DNA of 64,000 bases, from positions 1 to 64,000 of the forward strand of contig NZ_BBIT01000004.1 in the NCBI RefSeq assembly GCF_000730625.1, written 5' to 3'. Numbering within the stretch: position 1 is the first letter of the stretch; each line of letters begins with the position of its first letter. The position numbers and the translations under genes were made by a program. Under the pieces are notes generated by a model. That model had not been told where the DNA came from. It saw nothing but the letters and a program-made list of their open reading frames with translations, and made no database searches. Below, one piece after another: positions 36,948 through 46,141 of the stretch. This DNA is from Pseudomonas oryzihabitans NBRC 102199 (GTDB taxonomy: Bacteria > Pseudomonadota > Gammaproteobacteria > Pseudomonadales > Pseudomonadaceae).

Positions 36948-37640
36948 ATGACCGCTTCCCGCCGCCGCGCCTTCCTCCAGGGCGCCTGGCAGATCATGCC
37001 GCTGTCGCTGGCCTGCGCGCCCTGGGGCATCCTGGTCGGCGCCCTGGCCATCGAGACCGGACTCAGCGTGCTGGAAGGCCAGGCCTTTTCCCTGCTGGTG
37101 TTCGCCGGGGCGGCGCAACTGGTGGCCCTGGGCATGCTCAAGGCCGGCGCGGGCCTCGCCGCCATCCTGCTGACCACCCTGCTGCTGACCTCCCAGCACC
37201 TGCTCTATGGCCTGCACCTGAGACGCGTCCTGGCGCCCCAGCCACTGCCCTGGCGGCTGGGCTTCGGCTTCCTGCTCACCGACGAATTCTTCGCCCTGAA
37301 CCATGCCGAGCAACCAGCCAGCTTCGACCGCTGGCGCGCCCTGGGCATGGGCCTGAGTTTCTATCTGCTGTGGAATCTCTTCACCCTGGCCGGGCTGCTG
37401 CTGGGGCGGGTGCTGCCCAACCTGGGTGCCCTGGGCCTGGACTTCTCCATCGCCGCCACCTTCATCGCCCTGGTGGTGCCCCTGGTGCGCGACCTGGCCA
37501 CCGTGGCCTGCGTGCTCACCGCGCTGCTGGTGTCGGTGTGGCTGCATCACCTGCACTGGCAGGGCGCCCTGGTGCTGGGCGGCCTGGCGGGGATGAGCGT
37601 GGGCTTTCTGGTCCGCCGCCTGCGGGAGCGCCTGCCATGA
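36948..37640 (+). CDS. azlC: AzlC family branched-chain amino acid exporter, large subunit
   Basis: A 230-residue inner-membrane protein. Marks: MPLSLACAPWGILVGALA, VFAGAAQLVALGML and LLTSQHLLYGLHLR, all typical AzlC. With AzlD it forms an exporter of branched-chain or related amino acids (as in AzlCD/YgaZH). azlD overlaps the stop (ATGA), and an AraC regulator follows. Confidence 0.92.
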   Translation: MTASRRRAFLQGAWQIMPLSLACAPWGILVGALAIETGLSVLEGQAFSLLVFAGAAQLVALGMLKAGAGLAAILLTTLLLTSQHLLYGLHLRRVLAPQPLPWRLGFGFLLTDEFFALNHAEQPASFDRWRALGMGLSFYLLWNLFTLAGLLLGRVLPNLGALGLDFSIAATFIALVVPLVRDLATVACVLTALLVSVWLHHLHWQGALVLGGLAGMSVGFLVRRLRERLP

Positions 37641-37948
37641 TCCTCGCCACCGTGCTCGGCATGGCCGCCCTGGTCTTCTGCAATCGCTATCTCTTTCTCG
37701 AACCGCGCCTGCCGCTGCGCCTGGGCCGCAACCTGCGCACCTTCCTGGAATTCGCCGTGCCCGGGATGCTCACCGCCATCTGCGGCCCCATCCTGTTCTC
37801 CGGCGAAACGTCGCTTGCCGCTACCCTGGTCGATCCCTACCCGCTGGCGGCCCTGACCGCGGTGGGGCTGATGCTCTGGACGCGACGGGTGCTGACCACG
37901 GTGATCCTCAGCATGGGCGTGTTCTACCTGCTACGCTGGCTCCTCTAG
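37637..37948 (+). CDS. azlD: AzlD family small exporter subunit
   Basis: A 103-residue four-helix membrane protein (LATVLGMAALVFCNRYLFLEP; FLEFAVPGMLTAICGPILF; LAALTAVGLMLW). It is the partner of AzlC and starts inside the azlC stop, so the two subunits are made together. The AraC gene begins 36 bases later. Confidence 0.9.
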   Translation: MILATVLGMAALVFCNRYLFLEPRLPLRLGRNLRTFLEFAVPGMLTAICGPILFSGETSLAATLVDPYPLAALTAVGLMLWTRRVLTTVILSMGVFYLLRWLL

Positions 37949-37984
37949 CCCGAAGGTGGAACCCATCGGGGCCACGAGAGAGCC

Positions 37985-38812
37985 ATGAACGGACAACAAG
38001 AAAACGCCCGCCTCTGGCCGGCCCGCGGCCTGGGCGGCGTCGAGCTGCTGCATGCCCGCTATCGCCGCCAACGCTTTGCGCCCCATGTGCACGAAGGCTA
38101 TGTGTTCACCGTGATCGAGCGCGGCGCCCAGCGCTTTCGCCACCGCGGCGCCGAGCACCTGGCCGCGGCCGGCAGCATGGTGCTGATCAATCCGGACGAG
38201 TTGCACACCGGGGCCACGGCGGTCGAGGAAGGCTGGCAGTACCGCGGCTTCTATCCGACGCTGGTGCAGCTGGGCCCCGTGTTCGCCGAGCTGGGACGCC
38301 CGCTGGACGCCACCCCGGCCTTCGCCACCAGCGTGCTGCACGACCCTCAGGTGAGCGCGACCTTCAGCCAGCTGCATCGGCTGGCCGATGGCGGCGCCGA
38401 GGCCCTGGAGCAGCAGACCGCCTGGCGCGAGGCGCTGCTCCTGCTGTTCGGCCGCCATGCCCGCCTGGGCGCCCTGGCGGAACCGGGCCGCGAACCCCTG
38501 GCGGTGCAGCGCGCCCGTGAATTGCTCGGCCAGCAGTTGCAGCAACCGCCCAGCCTCGAAGAACTGGCCCAGGCGGTAGGGCTGTCGCCCTTTCATTTCC
38601 TGCGGGTGTTCCGCCGCGCGACGGGCCTGCCGCCCCACGCCTGGCTCAAGCAGCAGCGCCTGACCCGCGCCCAGGGCCTGCTGCGCGCCGGCTGGGCGCC
38701 CCTGGAGGTAGCCCTGCAGCTGGGCTTTGCCGACCAGAGCCATCTCACTCGCCAGTTCAAGCAGGCCTACGGCGTGGCGCCAGGCGCCTATCGCCGCGCC
38801 TGGCAGGGCTAG
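37985..38812 (+). CDS. AraC family regulator with cupin ligand domain
   Basis: A 275-residue regulator: N-terminal AraC-binding cupin (FAPHVHEGYVFTVIERGAQ, LINPDELHTG) and C-terminal double HTH (LEELAQAVGLSPFHFLRVFRRATGLPPHAW; EVALQLGFADQSHLTRQFKQAYGVAPG in pieces). This type commonly lies next to azlCD or lysE genes, so it probably senses an amino acid and controls azlCD. Same strand, probably the same transcript. Confidence 0.9.
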   Translation: MNGQQENARLWPARGLGGVELLHARYRRQRFAPHVHEGYVFTVIERGAQRFRHRGAEHLAAAGSMVLINPDELHTGATAVEEGWQYRGFYPTLVQLGPVFAELGRPLDATPAFATSVLHDPQVSATFSQLHRLADGGAEALEQQTAWREALLLLFGRHARLGALAEPGREPLAVQRARELLGQQLQQPPSLEELAQAVGLSPFHFLRVFRRATGLPPHAWLKQQRLTRAQGLLRAGWAPLEVALQLGFADQSHLTRQFKQAYGVAPGAYRRAWQG

Positions 38813-38987
38813 CCAGGGCCCGACGAACGGTCCTGGCCGCAAAAGCGGCCCGCCAGAGCCCGGCAAGCGGCAACGGCGCCTGACTCACCGCAAGCCTCGG
38901 AGAAACTTTTTCCGGTCGCCTCGGGCCTAGTCAGGAAGAGCGCCGGCGCTGCCGGCCGCTCTCCCCTGCCCCTTTGGAGTTACCGGT

Positions 38988-39218
38988 ATGACCCTCGAAG
39001 AACGCATCCGCCAGCGCGCCTATGAAATCTGGGAACGCGAAGGGCGTCCCCATGGCCAGGATTTCGAGCACTGGTTCCAGGCCAATCGCGAACTGGAAGA
39101 CCAGCCCGACGACAACCTGACCCAGGTCGGCGGCATCCAGAGCAGCGTCGCCCCGCCGGCACCCAAGCCGCGCAGCCGCTCGCGCAAGAAGACCCCTGAA
39201 GACAGCACCAAGGCCTAG
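38988..39218 (+). CDS. DUF2934 family small protein
   Basis: A 76-residue protein with the DUF2934 core (IRQRAYEIWEREGRPHGQDFEHW, residues 6-28) followed by an acidic patch and a basic Pro/Ser/Lys tail (KPRSRSRKKTPED). Function unknown. TTGGAGTT precedes the ATG. Its stop codon shares a CTAG with the stop of the opposing acetyltransferase gene. Confidence 0.85.
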   Translation: MTLEERIRQRAYEIWEREGRPHGQDFEHWFQANRELEDQPDDNLTQVGGIQSSVAPPAPKPRSRSRKKTPEDSTKA

Positions 39219-40156
39219 CGCCAGTCGTCCAGCAGCCAGACCTCGGGGTGATCGTAATGGGCTTCGCCCCGGTGCAGGGTGATGCCCAGGATCTCGCTGT
39301 GAAAGCCTTGAGCCAGCAGCCATTGGTAGGCGCCCCGGCGAGCGGTATTGACGCCGGCCAGCAGTCGCTGCTGACCGTGGTCCCGGGCCAGGCCGTCGCA
39401 GGCGGCGATCAGCCGGGCGAAGCGCGCCTCCGCGCCCGCGCCGGGCAGCACCGCCGCGCACTTCACATAGCAGACCCCGGTACCCGCCTCACTGTGGGGC
39501 CCGAAGTGGCAGACGGCGAAGCCCTCCGCCCGGCCCTGCGCATCCTGCAGCAGCAGACTCTCGCCGAGCCCCTGCGCGCGCACCGCGGCCATCTCGGCGG
39601 AGACATCCAGCCCCGGCGCATTGGCCCGACCCACGTCGGCGCAGGCCGCCAGCAGCCGGTCGGGTTCGGCCGCCAGGGAAAAGCGCAGCGCCGGCGGCGC
39701 GGCCTGCGCCTGCACCGGCCGCGCCATCACCGCGGTCAGGGTCTGCGGCCAGAAGCCGAAGCCCTGGTAGAGCCCCAGGTGACGCGGACTGTCGGGAAAG
39801 GTGAAGAGTCCGGCATGCACCAGCTGCCAAGCATCGAGCTGCGCGACCGCGGCGCCCATCAGCGCCTTGGCCACCTTGGCGTCCCAGTAGTCCGGATGCA
39901 CCGCCAGCGGGCCGAGGATGCCGTGGCGCCCCCAGCGGGTGACGCAGATGGCGCCGACCAGCCGCGCGCCGTCGAGGGCCTTGAACCAGGCGGTGTGGGG
40001 TGCGGCGAAGCGACTGCGCACATAGTCGCGGTCGTTCCAGAATTCGCCCGGTTCGGCGGCGCCCATCCAGGTGGCGAAGGCCAGGCGCACCACCTCGGTG
40101 GTGGCCGGCAGGTCGGCGGCGGTCAGGGGTTCGACACTGAAGGCGGGGGTGGACAT
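39215..40156 (-). CDS. GNAT family N-acetyltransferase
   Basis: A 313-residue two-part acetyltransferase. The first GNAT domain shows the acetyl-CoA region GRHGILGPLAVHPDYWDAKVAKALM; the second half (about 180-290) resembles a second, divergent GNAT domain (GVNTARRGAYQWLLAQGF). Substrate unknown. The ATG at 40156 gives MSTPAFSVEPLTAADLPATTEV, a normal GNAT opening. Confidence 0.85.
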   Translation of the reverse strand: MSTPAFSVEPLTAADLPATTEVVRLAFATWMGAAEPGEFWNDRDYVRSRFAAPHTAWFKALDGARLVGAICVTRWGRHGILGPLAVHPDYWDAKVAKALMGAAVAQLDAWQLVHAGLFTFPDSPRHLGLYQGFGFWPQTLTAVMARPVQAQAAPPALRFSLAAEPDRLLAACADVGRANAPGLDVSAEMAAVRAQGLGESLLLQDAQGRAEGFAVCHFGPHSEAGTGVCYVKCAAVLPGAGAEARFARLIAACDGLARDHGQQRLLAGVNTARRGAYQWLLAQGFHSEILGITLHRGEAHYDHPEVWLLDDWR

Positions 40157-40226
40157 GGGGCGACTCCTTGGCTGTAGGCCTTGGACCCGCCCGGCTGGAG
40201 CTTTGCGCCCGGGCGGCAATCGCCGG

Positions 40227-41546
40227 TTACAGCAGCAGCACCGCGGCCCAGCCGAACAGCAGCATCGGCAGGCTGAAGTGCAGGAAGGACGGCACCACGG
40301 TGTCCCAGATATGGCTGTGCTGGCCGTCCACGTTGAGGCCGGAGGTGGGGCCCAGGGTGGAATCCGAAGCCGGCGAACCCGAGTCGCCGAGGGCGCCGGC
40401 GGTGCCGATCAGGCAGACGATGGCCAGCGGCGAAAAGCCCAGGTGCAGACACAGCGGGCCGAGGATGGCGGCGAGGATGGGCACGCTGGAAAAGGACGAG
40501 CCAATGCCCAGGGTCACCAGCATGCCCAGCAGCAGGAGCAGCAGCGCGCCCAGGGCGCGGTTGTCGCCGATCAGGCCGGCGGCGGTGGCGGCCAGGTCCT
40601 TGATCTGGCCGGTGGCGGTCAGTACCTCGGCGAAGCCGCCGGCGGTGAGCATGATGAAGCCGATCACCGCCATCATCTTCGCCCCCTCGCTGAACAGGTC
40701 GTCCGCCTCGCGCCAGCGCACCACGCCGGTGGCGGTAAAGACCACGAAGCCGACCAGGGCACCGAGGATCATGGAGTCCAGCCAGAGCTGCACGCCAAAG
40801 GCGGCGATCACCGCGATCAGCGCCACCAGCAGGGTGCGGCCATTGTAGGGACGGTCGGCCCGCTCGGTGCGCGCCACCAGGTTGAGATTGTACTGTCGCG
40901 GCCGGCGATAGCTGACGAAGACCGCGAGCAGCAGGCCGACCACCATGCCCAGGGCCGGCAGCAGCATGGCGCGACTGGGGTCCACGCCGCTGACGTCCAC
41001 CCCGGCACGGGACACGCTGGCCAGGAGGATGTCGTGCAGATAGAGACTGCCGAAGCCCACCGGCAGGAACATGTAGGGGGCGATCAGGCCAAAGGTCATG
41101 ACGCAGGACAGCCGCCGGCGATCCAGCTCCAGGCGCGTCAGCACATAGAGCAGCGGCGGCACCAGCAGCGGGATGAAGGCGATGTGGATGGGCAGGATGT
41201 TCTGCGAGGCGATGGACACCGCCAGCAGCAGGCCGAGCAGCGCCCAGCGCAGCGAGCGTCCGCCTTGGGCCGCCTGGCGTTCCATAAGCGCCAGGGCGCG
41301 ATCGGCCAGCATGTGCGCCAGCCCCGACTGGCTGATGGCCACGGCGAAGGCGCCCAGCAGCGCATAGGAGAGCGCCACCTTGGCGCCATTGCCCAGGCCG
41401 GCGTTGAAGGCCAGCAGGGTGCCTTCCAGCCCGAGGCCGCCGACCAGACCACCGGCCACGGCGCCGGCGATCATCGCCACCACCACGTGCACCCGCGCCA
41501 GACTCAGGACCAGCATCAGTCCTACCGCCACCACCACCGCATTCAT
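40227..41546 (-). CDS. Na+/H+ antiporter family protein
   Basis: A 439-residue inner-membrane protein with about 12 helices. Marks: MNAVVVAVGLMLVLSLARVHVVVAMIAGAVAGG, the pore-like SQNILPIHIAFIPLLVPPLL, and the C-terminal GTAGALGDSGSPASDSTLGPTSGLNVDGQHSHIWDT (in pieces). This is the NhaC-like family with N-terminal PF13726 and PF03553 domains. It probably exchanges Na+ or a small organic ion for protons. It stands alone on the minus strand. Confidence 0.88.
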   Translation of the reverse strand: MNAVVVAVGLMLVLSLARVHVVVAMIAGAVAGGLVGGLGLEGTLLAFNAGLGNGAKVALSYALLGAFAVAISQSGLAHMLADRALALMERQAAQGGRSLRWALLGLLLAVSIASQNILPIHIAFIPLLVPPLLYVLTRLELDRRRLSCVMTFGLIAPYMFLPVGFGSLYLHDILLASVSRAGVDVSGVDPSRAMLLPALGMVVGLLLAVFVSYRRPRQYNLNLVARTERADRPYNGRTLLVALIAVIAAFGVQLWLDSMILGALVGFVVFTATGVVRWREADDLFSEGAKMMAVIGFIMLTAGGFAEVLTATGQIKDLAATAAGLIGDNRALGALLLLLLGMLVTLGIGSSFSSVPILAAILGPLCLHLGFSPLAIVCLIGTAGALGDSGSPASDSTLGPTSGLNVDGQHSHIWDTVVPSFLHFSLPMLLFGWAAVLLL

Positions 41547-41835
41547 CGCCGACTCCGCACCACCAAAGGGGCGCGCACTCTGCCGCAGCCCGGCGCGGGC
41601 GTCAAAGGCCGGGGATGGATGGCGGGGCGTGCGGCTTATCCACAATGGCCGCTGCCGCGGGCGGGTGGAAAAGCCCTGGCGGCGCCTGGCGCGAGTCGCT
41701 TGCAGCCGGGCGAGCCGACGTGCCGTACGCCTTGGCATGACCCCACCTTAATGCAGGCGCTCTGGAATGAACCTTTCATGGACGGAAGGCGTCTGACGCG
41801 GACGCTTTCACGGTCACGCCAAGGACGAACTGCCC

Positions 41836-42120
41836 ATGCAAGACGCCATCGACATGCTGATCACCGCCTTCAGTCCGCACTCCTGCCTGGCGGTCCCCCG
41901 TCGCGCCGATCGCACCCTGCTGTTCACCGTCACCGACACCGCCCGGGCGGTCACGGTCACCAAGGCCATTCCCCTGTGCAGCCTGGAATGCACCGCCACC
42001 CTGGCCACCGTGATCAAGGACCTGCAGCGTGACCTCGATCGGGCGATCGGCACCCTGAGCCCGGAAAGCCTCGCCGACCTGCGCCAGCGCGGTCCGCGGG
42101 TGCAGCGGTTCGAGAGTTGA
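41836..42120 (+). CDS. DUF3509-like small protein
   Basis: A 94-residue cytosolic protein. The opening (IDMLITAFSPHSCLAVPRRADRTLL) and the closing IKDLQRDLDRAIGTLSPE fit the Pseudomonas-specific DUF3509 family. Function unknown. AAGGACGA precedes the ATG. It stands alone between the antiporter and the xylose operon. Confidence 0.65.
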   Translation: MQDAIDMLITAFSPHSCLAVPRRADRTLLFTVTDTARAVTVTKAIPLCSLECTATLATVIKDLQRDLDRAIGTLSPESLADLRQRGPRVQRFES

Positions 42121-42159
42121 GCGGGGTGAGTTGGGGGAAGTGAGGGTTGGTTGAGTCTT

Positions 42160-42194
42160 CCCTCACCCCGGCCCTCTCCCTGAGGGAGAGGGGG
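42160..42194. repeat. Dispersed intergenic palindromic repeat, copy 2
   Basis: CCCTCACCCCGGCCCTCTCCCTGAGGGAGAGGGGG, the inverted copy of the element at 6-44. It lies between the DUF3509 gene and the xylH stop and can fold as CCCTCTCCC-TGA-GGGAGAGGG, so it may also end transcripts. Confidence 0.65.
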
Positions 42195-42268
42195 TCGTTT
42201 GGAGTGAGATGGGGGCTTTGCCTTAGGGTGGATGACGGCGCAGCCTCATCCACCACTGGTCATCCCGC

Positions 42269-43405
42269 TCAGCGCCGGCTGGTGCGGGTGCTGACGTCGA
42301 CCCAGACGGCCAGGACCAGGATGCCGCCCTTGACGATCATCTGCCAGTAGCTGTCCACGTCGAGCATGGACATGCCGTTGTCCAGGCTGGCGATCACCAG
42401 GGCGCCGAGCAGGGCGCCGTAGACGGTGCCCGAGCCGCCGCGCATCGAGGTACCGCCGATGAAGCAGGCGGCGATGGCGTCCAGTTCGCCCATGGTGCCA
42501 GCCGACGGCGAGCCGGCGGCCAGGCGGGCGGTGTTGACCAGACCGGCCAGGGCGCACATCACGCCCATGAGGCCGAAGATGCCGAGCTTGATCGCCTGGA
42601 CGTTGATGCCCGACAGCCGCGTGGCTTCCAGGTTGCTGCCCACCGCATAGATGCGCCGGCCGAATACCGTCTGGCTGGTGATGTAGCTGAACACCCCGAG
42701 CAGCACCAGCAGGATCAGCACCGGCACCGGGATGCCGTCATAGCGGTTGAGGGTCTGGATGAAGGCCGCCAGCACCACGCCGATCACCACCACCCGCAGC
42801 ACGTCGCGCCACAGCGGCGCGAGGGTCAGGCCGAGGGTCTTGCGCTTGCTGCGCTGGCGCCAGGTGAGCACCACGGCCACGGCGAACAGCAGCACGCCCA
42901 GGGCGCTGCCCACAGCCGGCGGCAGATAGCCCTGGCCGAGGTAGACCAGTTCCGGCGACACCGGGGCGACGGTGACGCCGCCGGTAAGACCGAGCAGCAC
43001 GCCGCGAAAGGCCAGCATGCCGCCAAGACCGACGATAAAGGACGGTATCCCGCGATAGGCACTCAGGTAGCCGTTGATCAGGCCGATCAGCAGGCCACCG
43101 GCAGCCACTGCCAGCAGGGTGATCGGCAGGGGCACGTGGTAGGTGACGTCGAGTATCGCCGCCACCCCGCCGAGCAGGCCGAGTTGCGAACCCACCGAGA
43201 GGTCGATCTCGCCGGCGATGATCACCAGCACCATGCCGCAGGCGAGGATGCCGGTGATGGACATCTGCCGCAGCAGGTTGGAGAGGTTGCGCGGGGTGAC
43301 GAAGCCGCCTTCGGTCTGCCAGCTGAAGAACAGCCAGATCAGGGCCACGGCGATCAGCAGGGCGAGCATCTTGTAACGGGTGAACAGCTGTTTCACGGCG
43401 TGCAT
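42269..43405 (-). CDS. xylH: D-xylose ABC transporter, permease XylH
   Basis: A 378-residue inner-membrane permease of the BPD_transp_2 family with about ten helices. Marks: GGFVTPRNLSNLLRQMSITGILACGMVLVIIAGEIDLSVGS (in pieces) and GGTSMRGGSGTVYGALLGALVIASLDNGMSML. It forms the channel of XylFGH. Its ATG overlaps the xylG stop by one base (TGATG). Last gene of the xyl operon. Confidence 0.94.
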   Translation of the reverse strand: MHAVKQLFTRYKMLALLIAVALIWLFFSWQTEGGFVTPRNLSNLLRQMSITGILACGMVLVIIAGEIDLSVGSQLGLLGGVAAILDVTYHVPLPITLLAVAAGGLLIGLINGYLSAYRGIPSFIVGLGGMLAFRGVLLGLTGGVTVAPVSPELVYLGQGYLPPAVGSALGVLLFAVAVVLTWRQRSKRKTLGLTLAPLWRDVLRVVVIGVVLAAFIQTLNRYDGIPVPVLILLVLLGVFSYITSQTVFGRRIYAVGSNLEATRLSGINVQAIKLGIFGLMGVMCALAGLVNTARLAAGSPSAGTMGELDAIAACFIGGTSMRGGSGTVYGALLGALVIASLDNGMSMLDVDSYWQMIVKGGILVLAVWVDVSTRTSRR

Positions 43406-44961
43406 CAGAAGTGCTCCCGGGCTTGGGCGACCGCCCGTTCGGTGGTGCCCAGGGCCGCGGCCAGTACCCGCTCCTGGGTCAGATTCTCATTGGGGAAATC
43501 GCCGCGCAGCCGGCCTTCGCCGAGCACCAGCACCCGGTCGGAGACGCCGAGGACCTCGGCCAGCTCCGAGGAAACCATGACGATGGCCACGCCCTCCGCG
43601 GCGAGCAGGCCGATCAGTCGGTAGATCTCGAACTTGGCGCCAACGTCGACGCCGCGGGTGGGCTCGTCGAGGATCAACACCTTGGGCCGCGCCAGCAGCA
43701 TCTTGGAGAGCACCGCCTTCTGCTGGTTGCCGCCGGAGAGGCCGGTGATGGGCAGGAAGGGACTGCTGGTCTTGAGTTGCAGCCGGGCGATCTCGGTGTC
43801 GATGCAGGACAGTTCCGCCTCGCTGTCGATGCGACTCAGGTGGGCGAATCGGTCCAGCACCGTGAGGGTGATGTTCGAGCCCACGCCCAGGTCGGGAATG
43901 ATGCCCTGGCGCTTGCGATCCTCCGGTACCAGGCAGAGGCCGGCGCGAATGGATTTCAGCGGGGTGCGGGTGTCGATGCGCTGGCCATTGAGCCAGACCT
44001 CGCCTTCGTAGCGGCCGTCGTAGGCGCCGAAGATGGCCGAGACCAGCTCGGTGCGTCCGGCGCCCACCAGCCCGGCGATGCCGAGGATCTCGCCGGCGCG
44101 CACGGCGAAGGAGACGTCGTCGACGCGCTTGCGCTGGGGATTGTCGACGTCCAGGCAGGTGAAGTGACGCGCCTCGAAGATCACCTCGCCGATCTCATGG
44201 GGGATCTGCGGGTAGAGGTTGGTCATGGCGCGGCCGACCATCTGGGTGATGATGCGGTCGATGTCCATCTCGGCCATGGGCGTGGTGGCGATGTGCTTGC
44301 CGTCGCGGATCACCGTGATGGTGTCGCAGATGGCCGCCACCTCGTCGAGCTTGTGCGAGATGTAGACGCAGGCGACGCCCTGCGCCTTGAGGTCGCGGAT
44401 GATGTCCAGCAGCACGGCGATCTCGGAGGTGGTGAGCGCCGAGGTCGGTTCGTCGAGGATCAGCAGCCGGGCGTTCTTGTTCAGCGCCTTGGCGATTTCC
44501 ACCAGTTGCTGCAGGCCGCCGCCGTACTGGGACACCGGCAGGGCCACGTTCATGTCCGGCACCTTGAGCCGGCGCATCAGCTCGGCCGAGCGCTGCAGCA
44601 TGGTCGGATAGTCCAGCCGCCCGCCGAAGCGGCGCGGTTCGTGGCCCATGAAGATGTTCTCGGCCACGGAAAGATCGGGCACCAGGGTCAGTTCCTGGTG
44701 GATGATGACGATGCCGGCCGCCTCGGATTCGGCGATGGACTGGGCTTCCAGGGGTCGCCCGTCCCAGCGGATCTCGCCTTCCCAGGTGCCGTGGGGATAG
44801 ACCGCCGAGAGGACCTTCATCAGGGTGGACTTGCCGGCGCCGTTCTCGCCGCACAGCCCTACGCATTCGCCCGGACGCACCTTGAGATCGATGCCATCCA
44901 GCGCCCGCACCCCGCCAAAGCTCTTGGCGATGCCGTGCATTTCCAGCAGATAGTCGGCCAT
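43405..44961 (-). CDS. xylG: D-xylose ABC transporter, ATP-binding protein XylG
   Basis: A 518-residue protein with two fused ABC cassettes, normal for sugar importers. First cassette: Walker [13 protein letters not shown], Walker [12 protein letters not shown]. Second: degenerate P-loop region [16 protein letters not shown], signature [15 protein letters not shown], Walker [13 protein letters not shown]. Energises xylose uptake with XylF and XylH. Lies 63 bases downstream of xylF. Confidence 0.95.
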   Translation of the reverse strand: MADYLLEMHGIAKSFGGVRALDGIDLKVRPGECVGLCGENGAGKSTLMKVLSAVYPHGTWEGEIRWDGRPLEAQSIAESEAAGIVIIHQELTLVPDLSVAENIFMGHEPRRFGGRLDYPTMLQRSAELMRRLKVPDMNVALPVSQYGGGLQQLVEIAKALNKNARLLILDEPTSALTTSEIAVLLDIIRDLKAQGVACVYISHKLDEVAAICDTITVIRDGKHIATTPMAEMDIDRIITQMVGRAMTNLYPQIPHEIGEVIFEARHFTCLDVDNPQRKRVDDVSFAVRAGEILGIAGLVGAGRTELVSAIFGAYDGRYEGEVWLNGQRIDTRTPLKSIRAGLCLVPEDRKRQGIIPDLGVGSNITLTVLDRFAHLSRIDSEAELSCIDTEIARLQLKTSSPFLPITGLSGGNQQKAVLSKMLLARPKVLILDEPTRGVDVGAKFEIYRLIGLLAAEGVAIVMVSSELAEVLGVSDRVLVLGEGRLRGDFPNENLTQERVLAAALGTTERAVAQAREHF

Positions 44962-45024
44962 GGCCGCTCCTTGCCCAGGGGCCGCCCGACGCCAGGCGTC
45001 AGACGGCCAGCCGGTGGCCAGTGG

Positions 45025-46026
45025 TTATTTGCCGTCGATCTGGGCCTGGGTGTAGAAGCCGTCCTTGACCAGCAGGTCGACGTTGGCCTTGGTCAGCTCG
45101 GTGGGGGTGAGCAGCAGGGTGTCGACCTTCTTGGTGCCGTTGTCGTAGCTGGAGTTGAAGCCCGGCTTCTCGTTGCGCACCAGTTGCACCGACAGCTTGG
45201 CCGCCTCGGAGGCGATCAGCTTGAGCGGCTTGTAGACGGTCATGGTCTGGGTGCCGGCGATCACCCGCTTGATGGCGGCGAGGTCGGCGTCCTGACCGGA
45301 CACGGCGACCTTGCCGGCCAGCTTCTGCGCGGCCAGGGCCTGGATGGCGCCGCCGGCGGTGGCGTCGTTGGAGGCGACGATGCCGTCGATCTTGTTGTCG
45401 TTGGCGGTCAGGGCGTTCTCGACGATGGCCAGGGCCTCCGTCGGGTTCCACTCCTTCACCCACTGCTGGCCGACGATCTTGACGTCGCCCTTGTCGATGG
45501 CCGGCTGCAGGACCTTCATCTGGCCCTGGCGGAGGATCTTGGCGTTGTTGTCGGTGGGTGCGCCGCCGAGCAGGAAGAAGTTGCCCTTGGGCTGGGCCTT
45601 GAGCACGCCGCCGGCCTGCATCTCGCCGACCTTCTCGTTATCGAAGGAGATGTAGGCGTCGATGTCGGCGTTGAGGATCAGGCGGTCATAGGAGATCACC
45701 TTGACCCCGGCCTTCTTGGCCTCGGCCACCACGTTGTTCAGCACCGTGGCGTTGAAGGGCACGATGACGATGGCGTCCACGCCGCGGGAGATCAGGTTCT
45801 CGATCTGCGACAGCTGGCGCTGCTCGTTGGCGTCGGCGGATTGCACATAGACCTTGGCGCCGAGTTGCTCGGCGGCGGCGACGAAGTAGTCGCGGTCACG
45901 GGCCCAGCGCTCCAGGCGCAGGTCGTCGATGGAGAAACCGATCTTGGGATGCTGGGCGTCGGCCTGGGCGAAACCGGTGGTGCACAGGGCGAGCAGACCG
46001 GCGAGCAGGGTCGTCTTGAAAGTCAT
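45025..46026 (-). CDS. xylF: D-xylose-binding periplasmic protein XylF
   Basis: A 333-residue periplasmic protein: signal peptide 1-22 (LLAGLLALCTTGFAQA), then a type I sugar-binding fold (KIGFSIDDLRLERWARDRDYF, SRGVDAIVIVPFNATVLNN, GIVASNDATAGGAIQAL, VSGQDADLAAIKRVIAGTQTMTVYKP). Close to E. coli XylF in length and motifs. The ATG at 46026 gives a complete signal peptide. A 115-base gap with a hairpin separates it from xylA. Confidence 0.95.
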   Translation of the reverse strand: MTFKTTLLAGLLALCTTGFAQADAQHPKIGFSIDDLRLERWARDRDYFVAAAEQLGAKVYVQSADANEQRQLSQIENLISRGVDAIVIVPFNATVLNNVVAEAKKAGVKVISYDRLILNADIDAYISFDNEKVGEMQAGGVLKAQPKGNFFLLGGAPTDNNAKILRQGQMKVLQPAIDKGDVKIVGQQWVKEWNPTEALAIVENALTANDNKIDGIVASNDATAGGAIQALAAQKLAGKVAVSGQDADLAAIKRVIAGTQTMTVYKPLKLIASEAAKLSVQLVRNEKPGFNSSYDNGTKKVDTLLLTPTELTKANVDLLVKDGFYTQAQIDGK

Positions 46027-46100
46027 GGTGGCGTCCTTGGTTATTGTTGTTGTGGAGCGAGAGAACGGATTTGAGTGTAACGATTCAGCGCGCTTGCACA

Positions 46101-46133
46101 AGCGGGTCAGCCAGGCTTTTCTGCCGACCCGCT
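46101..46133 (-). other. Intercistronic stem-loop between xylA and xylF
   Basis: AGCGGGTC (46101-46108) and GACCCGCT (46126-46133) pair around a 17-base loop eight bases past the xylA stop. There is no T-tract, so it is more likely an mRNA-stabilising or partial attenuating element than a full terminator. Confidence 0.45.
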
Positions 46134-46141
46134 CGCGGTCG

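Noticed and set aside
41636..41644. Perfect DnaA box TTATCCACA in the gap before the DUF3509 gene
   Set aside because: A single box with no cluster, A/T-rich unwinding region or dnaA/dnaN/repA gene; not an origin.
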